From contig JBBBWG010004503.1 in assembly GCA_037176905.1 (NCBI GenBank), positions 7,501 through 29,713 on the forward strand: a stretch of DNA of 22,213 bases. Reading direction: 5' to 3'. The notes beneath the pieces were generated by a model. It was not told the origin of the DNA, searched no databases, and was given only the letters and a program-made list of their open reading frames with translations. The stretch's first letter is position 1; every line of letters begins with the position of its first letter. Of the stretch, positions 19,801 to 22,213 are shown in pieces. A program made the position numbers and the translations under genes. The DNA is from Azolla pinnata (Eukaryota; Streptophyta; Polypodiopsida; Salviniales; Salviniaceae).

Positions 19801-21498
19801 CCCAGGGACATCGAATGGGACATTATCAACAAGGCTAGCTATGGAGTCTCTCAGTTCCATCTCTAGGATCTCAGGTACTAGATCTGCAGCGGAGGAAAAC
19901 GGAATCAGAAATCTGAGCCTGAAGTTGTGATCTTTCTGAAGAACCAAAACAGTAAGCTCAGGGAGCTGTGTAGAATCAGAATCCATCAAGGTAGAGCTCA
20001 TCAAGTTCAGGTTCTGGGATCAAGACATTTGCTAACTAGCTGCCAGTAGAATTAGCTCCATCTCACCGGATTAGTATACAAGCCAGCCCATAAGGCCTGC
20101 CTCAAATACCCAAATGCAGTGCTCATACTGAGAATTATAGCTCTGCATTCAGTCAAACTGAGAAATTCACAGGAATTTCAGTAGGTTTGATCCGGAAATG
20201 GAGGGTGTTCTGGGAAAGGAAGCCCACCGAGAGAGCGAGAGATCAGTAGAGACAAAGATGTGCATGGCTGAGCTGACGAAGCTCGGTATGCAAAACCCTA
20301 AACCCTAAACCCTAAATCCCAGAAAACCATGGAGATTGACACCGGCATCAGACCATGGCCAATGACGCAGACGAGACGAAGCTTGACCCAAATAACCCAA
20401 CACTGCAGCATTCATACTGGAGAATTCTAGCTCTGCATTCGTGTGAGATGAAAGATTCACAGGGATTTCGGTAAAGTTTGATCCAGCAATGGAGGTGCCC
20501 TGAGGAAGGAAACCCACCCTAAACCCTAATCCTAAACCCTAATCCTAAACCCTAAACCTAAACCCTAACCATATACCCTAACCCTAAACCCTGATCCTAA
20601 ACCCTAAACCTAAACCCTAACCCTATACCCTAATCCTAAACCCTAATCCTAAACCCTAAATCCTAACCCTAAACCCTAAAAGCCATGTCCAAGACCAAGG
20701 AATGGAGATCGACGCAGACGACAAAGCTCAAAGTCAGATCCCCTACCTGTTGTTGAGCAAGTGCTTCACGGCGATGAAGGATGAATCGGGCAATCGGCCT
20801 CTGTAGACGATGCCATAGCCGCCTTCGCCGAGAACATTCGAATCGGAGAAGAAATCGGTGGCGAGCTCGAGGTCGCCGAGGGAGTACCAGTGGCCCCAGC
20901 CGAGGTGGGAGACCTCGGAAACGCTGGTGTAGCTCGGGGTAGGGCTGGGCCTGGAGCTCAGATTAGGGTTAGGGTTTAGGGCGGGGCTAGGGTTGCTGTG
21001 AACGTGGTGGAAGCTAGGGTTAGGGTTTGCAGAGGCTCGCGATTCCCCGCTCAGATTCGCGTTGGGGAAGCATTTCTTCTCCGGATTCGGCACCATCATC
21101 ACCATGCCTTTCTCCTCCGCGGACCTGCTAGATCTGATGTCGATCCCTTCCTCCTCCTCCACCATCTTCCACAGCGTCTTCTTGCCCTTGTCTGCGTCGG
21201 ATCTAGGGCTAGATTCTGCAGGCTCGCCATGGTAGCTCGGCAAGGGCCCTTCCCTCCCTCCGATGTGGTCGACATTGATCTCTTTGGAGACCATGGGAAT
21301 GGAGGCGGAGAGCGTCGTCTTCTCTGCGGAGAGGTTCCTGCTCAGCGACTTCTTGCTCTTGCTGGAGCTGAGCCACAGGGAGAGGAGGAAGAGGATGAGG
21401 ACGATGAAGGCTCCGACGCAGATTCCGATGAGGACCCAGAGCTTGAGCCCGAAGAGAGGGGTTCGGGCCGAGAGCTGCGCATCGAGGAAGCCCGCCAT
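16804..21498 (-). CDS. Membrane-anchored receptor-like Ser/Thr kinase, At2g42960/At3g59110 type
   Basis: Seven exons, in order: 21498-20747, 19487-19383, 19153-19031, 18379-18209, 18097-17968, 17444-17235, 16974-16804 (553 aa). All junctions are GT-AG and in phase. An in-frame TGA 15 nt before the ATG fixes the start. A short N terminus leads to one membrane segment (about residues 18-43) and a linker with the family motif [10 protein letters not shown], an acidic patch and Asn-Pro repeats. The kinase domain follows: Gly loop GEGGYGIV (224-231), Lys245 in AVKHLL, C-helix Glu in VEVEAIG, HRD (341-343) with VKSSN, DFG (361-363), APE (387-389) and a C-lobe [13 protein letters not shown]. The HRD makes it an RD kinase; nothing looks inactivated. 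It probably acts at the plasma membrane in phosphorylation signalling; the lack of an ectodomain suggests it works with other receptors (inference). I recognise the family but not a specific ortholog. Confidence 0.94.
18500..19010. repeat. Degenerate 100-150 bp tandem repeats in kinase intron 3
   Basis: Four related segments start near 18525, 18623, 18772 and 18913, each opening with a TTAGCTCCCATTCGATTTCATG-like string and, in later copies, continuing to an AAAAAGAGCTGCT...TCATGTGCTTTTCT segment (about 18690-18715 and 18973-19004). They have diverged and contain indels. The whole lies in the intron between 18380 and 19030 and breaks no exon. Confidence 0.75.
19521..19745. repeat. 34-bp tandem array in kinase intron 1
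   Basis: Units of the form GTGTAATCAAGATGGTTTGA plus TGCAATTAAACCAA begin at 19596, 19630, 19664 and 19698, with a partial copy at 19732; the period is exactly 34 bp. Two related longer units (anchor GTAATCAAG at 19531 and 19568, with GTTAACATGTAAAGACAGC) precede them. Divergence increases towards the right end. It lies close to the 3' end of the intron, near the exon 2 splice acceptor at 19488. Confidence 0.92.
19768..20001 (-). other. Intact 77-codon ORF of unknown nature inside kinase intron 1
   Basis: The frame runs from an ATG at 20001 to a TAA ending at 19768. Its protein begins [16 protein letters not shown] and has a mixed, non-repetitive composition with alternating hydrophobic and acidic residues (for example [20 protein letters not shown]). 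It looks more protein-like than the surrounding intron. I do not recognise a family. It could be an exon fragment carried in by a transposon, a cryptic exon, or chance. It lies in the sense orientation of the host gene, between the 34-bp array and the telomeric-repeat duplication. Confidence 0.35.
20292..20320. repeat. Short interstitial telomeric repeat (CCCTAAA)3
   Basis: Three perfect Arabidopsis-type CCCTAAA units ending in a degenerate TCCC. This is the telomere-like block of copy 1 of the duplicated unit in kinase intron 1. Confidence 0.93.
20517..20681. repeat. Long interstitial telomeric repeat, about 165 bp
   Basis: CCCTAAA and variants (CCCTAAT, CCTAAA, CCCTAAC, CCCTATA) repeat without interruption. 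On the + strand it is the C-rich orientation; in the kinase transcript it reads as TTTAGGG. The variant mix shows it is not freshly added telomere but has had time to mutate. It ends about 65 bp from the donor site of intron 1. Confidence 0.95.
20963..21030. repeat. Telomere-like repeats inside the kinase coding exon
   Basis: The + strand carries TTAGGG/TTTAGGG-type units at 20963-20997 and again at 21014-21030, separated by non-repeat sequence. On the coding strand these read as AACCCTAACCCT and give the Asn-Pro repeats around residues 158-180 of the kinase. Orientation is opposite to the telomeric blocks in the neighbouring intron. Confidence 0.85.
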
Positions 21499-21529
21499 AG
21501 CTTCTTCCCTTCAGCGACCACGTTTTGGT

Positions 21530-21570
21530 GATGGCGATGGCGATGGCGATGGCGATGGCGATGGCGATGG
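21530..21570. repeat. (GATGGC)n microsatellite, about 7 units
   Basis: Perfect hexanucleotide repeats end about 32 nt upstream of the kinase start codon on the minus strand, where they read CCATCG. It almost certainly lies in the 5' UTR. Confidence 0.95.
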
Positions 21571-21866
21571 TAAAGCTCTGTGTTCTTGCTGTCTTTTACA
21601 CTTCACTTCCTTTCCTTGCGGCGGAGGTTTTCCGCCGCTGCTGCTGCTTCCTCTGCAAGCTCCATCTCTCTCGCTCGCTCGCTCGCCCTTGTGATCTTTT
21701 CTTCCTCCTCTTTCCTGATGAGCTCGCTAGGGTTTCGAAGATGCGGGCTCTCCTTGCCCCCGCCGATCGATCAATCCCCTCTCTCGCCTGCATTTCCTCG
21801 CGGAGACGACGATGCGGGAAGCAGAGCCGCAGCAGCAGCCGGAGCAAGGAACGCCATGGCGGCTTT

Positions 21867-21880
21867 GGGGGGGGGGGGGG
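21867..21880. repeat. 14-base G homopolymer
   Basis: Fourteen consecutive G on the + strand (poly-C in the kinase transcript). It is prone to length variation and sequencing error. Confidence 0.95.
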
Positions 21881-21973
21881 AGGAGTTCAGGGGAAGGATA
21901 GATACGGCGATGGCGGAGGAGCAAGCTGAGAGAGCAGGGTAAGGTGTACACACACTCCGAGGGGAGCTCAGGA

Positions 21974-22001
21974 GCGATGGCGATGGCGATGGCGATGGCG
22001 A
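21974..22001. repeat. Second (GATGGC)n microsatellite
   Basis: About four GATGGC units, the same hexamer as at 21530 but about 400 bp away, also in the kinase upstream region. Confidence 0.93.
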
Positions 22002-22030
22002 GCTTCCTGATCTTCTTCACCCGGAGGAAA

Positions 22031-22067
22031 GCAGAAGCAGAAGCAGAAGCAGAAGAAGAAGAAGAAG
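22031..22067. repeat. (GCAGAA)n then (GAA)n microsatellite
   Basis: Four GCAGAA units are followed by five GAA units; the two motifs differ by insertion of GCA, so one probably arose from the other. Confidence 0.92.
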
Positions 22068-22109
22068 GCGATGTCTTCTGTTTGTCTGCGTCTGCTTGTG
22101 TCTGATCCT

Positions 22110-22113
<4 letters not shown>

Positions 22114-22168
<55 letters not shown>
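22114..22168. repeat. (CT)n microsatellite, about 27 units
   Basis: A perfect CT dinucleotide repeat, reading (GA)n on the kinase sense strand. GA repeats near transcription starts can bind plant BBR/BPC GAGA-binding proteins; whether it lies in the promoter or the leader is unknown. Confidence 0.95.
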
Positions 22169-22171
<3 letters not shown>

Positions 22172-22213
22172 TCTCTCTCTTCCTTTTCTCGCTATCTGTC
22201 TGCATCTGTCCGC

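Larger units (their letters stand above)
20103..20730. repeat. Tandemly duplicated unit of about 290 bp carrying telomeric repeats
   Basis: Copy 1 starts at 20103 and copy 2 at 20389. Each has a conserved 126-130 bp head (20103-20228 and 20389-20518) sharing strings such as TAGCTCTGCATTC, ATTCACAGG and GGTTTGATCC or AGTTTGATCC. Then comes a CCCTAAA block, then a tail beginning ATGGAGAT(T/C)GAC (20329 and 20702) and containing GACGCAGACGA (20364 and 20711). The copies have clearly diverged by substitution and small indels, so the duplication is not recent. Confidence 0.85.
21499..22213 (-). promoter_or_regulatory. 5' UTR / promoter region of the kinase gene
   Basis: This lies upstream of the kinase start. 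An AAACCCTA telo-box (minus strand) lies near 21728-21735. The region is dominated by microsatellites listed separately. A 97-codon frame on the minus strand (22020 down to 21727) would be an upstream ORF if transcription begins beyond 22020; its start is a translated GATGGC repeat and it has no recognised domain. No convincing TATA box was identified, and the transcription start is unknown. Confidence 0.5.

Noticed and set aside
20292-20681. True chromosome end
   Set aside because: The telomere-like blocks are short, degenerate, internal to a gene and flanked by unique sequence on both sides.
20998-21531. 177-codon plus-strand ORF
   Set aside because: Antisense shadow of kinase exon 1, which has strong family evidence on the minus strand.
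22017-22205. Minus-strand ORF with Arg-Glu repeats
   Set aside because: Translation of the (CT)n and (GCAGAA)n microsatellites.

Overview
The window is nuclear DNA of a flowering plant. The evidence is two spliced genes with short GT-AG introns and plant-specific protein families, TTTAGGG-type telomere-like repeats, a Ty1/copia relic with a plant-type tRNA-iMet primer-binding site, and AAACCCTA (telo-box) motifs in the gene leaders. I cannot name the species; nothing here separates monocots, eudicots and early-diverging angiosperms with confidence.

Layout. Bases 1-350 are a degenerate (ATT)n tract. Bases 350-6200 are AT-rich and hold no intact gene, only a decayed, truncated Ty1/copia element (primer-binding site at 3687, gag/protease relic to about 4850). 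Bases 6225-8240 are a striking satellite block: about seven variable copies of a roughly 110-bp unit rich in CATGCA, running into about 800 bp of (CAT/CAC)n and then a (CTT)n tract. Bases 8243-9857 look like the 5' region of the first gene.

Gene 1 (+, 9858-14679, five coding exons, 592 aa) is a CCCH zinc-finger protein of the Arabidopsis C3H6-like / LUMINIDEPENDENS-related group. Its N terminus carries an RVxF-type protein phosphatase 1 docking motif (KSVSW) in a context resembling animal PNUTS, and the CCCH finger is at the C terminus. Gene 2 (-, 21498-16804, seven coding exons, 553 aa) is a complete membrane-anchored receptor-like Ser/Thr kinase of the At2g42960/At3g59110/At5g18500 type, with every catalytic motif intact. 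The two genes are convergent, with about 2.1 kb between their stop codons and candidate poly(A) signals for both inside that gap. No functional link between them is evident.

The first intron of the kinase gene is an unusual repeat nest: a 34-bp tandem array, an intact 77-codon ORF of unknown nature, and a duplicated unit of about 290 bp whose two copies each contain a CCCTAAA telomere-like block (29 bp and about 165 bp). The adjacent first exon also contains telomere-like repeats, in the opposite orientation and translated as Asn-Pro repeats. The kinase leader (21499-22213) is full of microsatellites. I see no operon-like or defence-like system. The most interesting material is the PNUTS-like architecture of gene 1, the RY-rich satellite upstream of it, and the exonic and intronic telomeric repeats of gene 2.
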